Source of the DNA: Actinomycetes bacterium
GTDB taxonomy: Bacteria > Actinomycetota > Actinomycetes > Nanopelagicales > Nanopelagicaceae
Assembly (NCBI GenBank): GCA_947383695.1
Contig: OX376642.1
Location: forward strand, 558,001 to 622,000
Direction: 5' to 3'
DNA: 64,000 nt
The position numbers were made by a program, and so were the translations under genes. Below the pieces are notes generated by a model. The model was given only the letters and a program-made list of their open reading frames with translations, did not search any database and was not told where the DNA came from. Positions 63,569 to 64,000 of the stretch are shown one piece after another (the stretch's first letter is position 1; the number at the start of each line of letters is the position of its first letter).

Positions 63569-64000
63569 ATGAAGACATCGCCATTAAATGACAAACACCT
63601 CGCGCTCAACGCAAAGATGGCCGACTTTGGTGGTTGGTTGATGCCTATTGAGTATCCAGGGGCAGGAGTCCTAGCTGAACACGCCGCTGTTCGTGAGCGT
63701 GTGGGTCTCTTTGATGTCTCTCACCTTGGAAAGGCCTCAGTAAAGGGTGATGGGGCGGTGGAGTTTCTCAATCGTTGCTTCACCAATGATTTGAACAAGA
63801 TCGAAAGCGGTTCAGCTCAATACACCTTGTTGTGCACACCGACTGGTGGAGTTGTTGATGATCTGATCGCGTACCGTAATTCAGATACTGATTTCTTCTT
63901 AGTGCCCAATGCATCCAATACATCAGATGTTGTGAAGGTGCTGCAGGATCAAGCACCATCCGGGATTGAAGTTAAAAACTTACATACAGAGTTTGCGGTA
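63569..64000 (+). CDS. gcvT: Glycine cleavage system T protein (aminomethyltransferase), 3' truncated
   Basis: The first 144 codons of a GcvT protein, which transfers the methylene group from lipoylated H protein to tetrahydrofolate. It starts MKTSPLNDKHLALNAKM and has GGWLMPIEYPGAGVLAEHAAVRERVGLFDVSHLGK, which is the family hallmark, then CFTNDLNKIESGSAQYTLLCT. The frame runs open to the right edge. Together with LipA/LipB it links lipoate synthesis to glycine catabolism. Confidence 0.94.
   Translation, partial: MKTSPLNDKHLALNAKMADFGGWLMPIEYPGAGVLAEHAAVRERVGLFDVSHLGKASVKGDGAVEFLNRCFTNDLNKIESGSAQYTLLCTPTGGVVDDLIAYRNSDTDFFLVPNASNTSDVVKVLQDQAPSGIEVKNLHTEFAV

Overview
The window is ordinary, very compact bacterial chromosome from a low-to-moderate-GC actinobacterium. 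Several family calls are essentially Actinobacteria-specific: DUF4193, DUF3093, DUF3159, DUF4191 and DUF3000 proteins, the CeoB/CeoC TrkA pair, PadR next to inositol-phosphate synthase, and the NlpC/PimB/FadD/SRPBCC/ROK/PlsC block whose order recalls mycobacterial and Streptomyces chromosomes. The AT-rich codon use, overlapping stop/start codons and near absence of spacer DNA suggest a streamlined planktonic lineage such as the freshwater acI group (Nanopelagicales). That placement is inference from gene content and base composition, not a tree. There are no rRNA or intact tRNA genes, insertion sequences, phage genes or CRISPR arrays, and no gene-free stretch exceeds about 300 bases.

Layout. 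1-6161: protein targeting (ftsY, ffh) bracketing the ammonium block amtB-glnK-glnD. 6322-8295: ribosome and tRNA maturation (rpsP-khpA-rimM-trmD). 8316-13617: amidotransferase, miaB-miaA, dapF, hflX. 13739-17484: actinobacterial DUF block with dut and a K+-uptake regulatory pair. 17517-23289: RNA methyltransferase, aconitase, dxs. 23308-29402 (minus): fadB-fadA beta-oxidation, an FTR1 iron permease, RNase D, DUF3000. 29464-33238: exporter, reductase, a 57-aa Cys-rich protein, an NlpC/P60 hydrolase and a PimB-like mannosyltransferase. 33227-36086 (minus): acyl-CoA ligase overlapping a small two-component system. 36140-42603: SRPBCC, glucokinase, oxidoreductase, acyltransferase, Cas4-like nuclease, LysE exporter, PadR-ino1. 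42685-50596: small membrane and LuxR proteins, hydratase-SDR pair, CopC, NCS1 permease, NhaA, glnA, RDD. 50600-53561 (minus): DUF4191-plsC-lipA-lipB order, transcribed from lipB. 53611-64000: MMPL, oxidoreductases, 2-oxo-acid dehydrogenase E2 and E3, pepA, and the start of gcvT.

Functional themes. Nitrogen: AmtB, GlnK, GlnD and GlnA form an ammonium-assimilation set, and a GlnR-type box lies upstream of glnA, with a weaker version upstream of amtB. Lipoate and 2-oxo-acid oxidation: LipA, LipB, E2 and E3 lie within 10 kb, and GcvT belongs to another lipoate-dependent system. Lipids: FadA, FadB, FadD, two PlsC acyltransferases, Ino1 and the PimB-like enzyme link fatty-acid and inositol-lipid metabolism.

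The most interesting signals are regulatory. Many genes carry a TAnnnT hexamer exactly 6-7 nt before the start codon and have no clear ribosome-binding site, the arrangement expected for leaderless mRNAs. Palindromic operator candidates sit on the promoters of the iron permease, the beta-oxidation operon and padR-ino1. A short tRNA D-arm-like fragment lies upstream of lipB. I found no convincing new multi-gene system.
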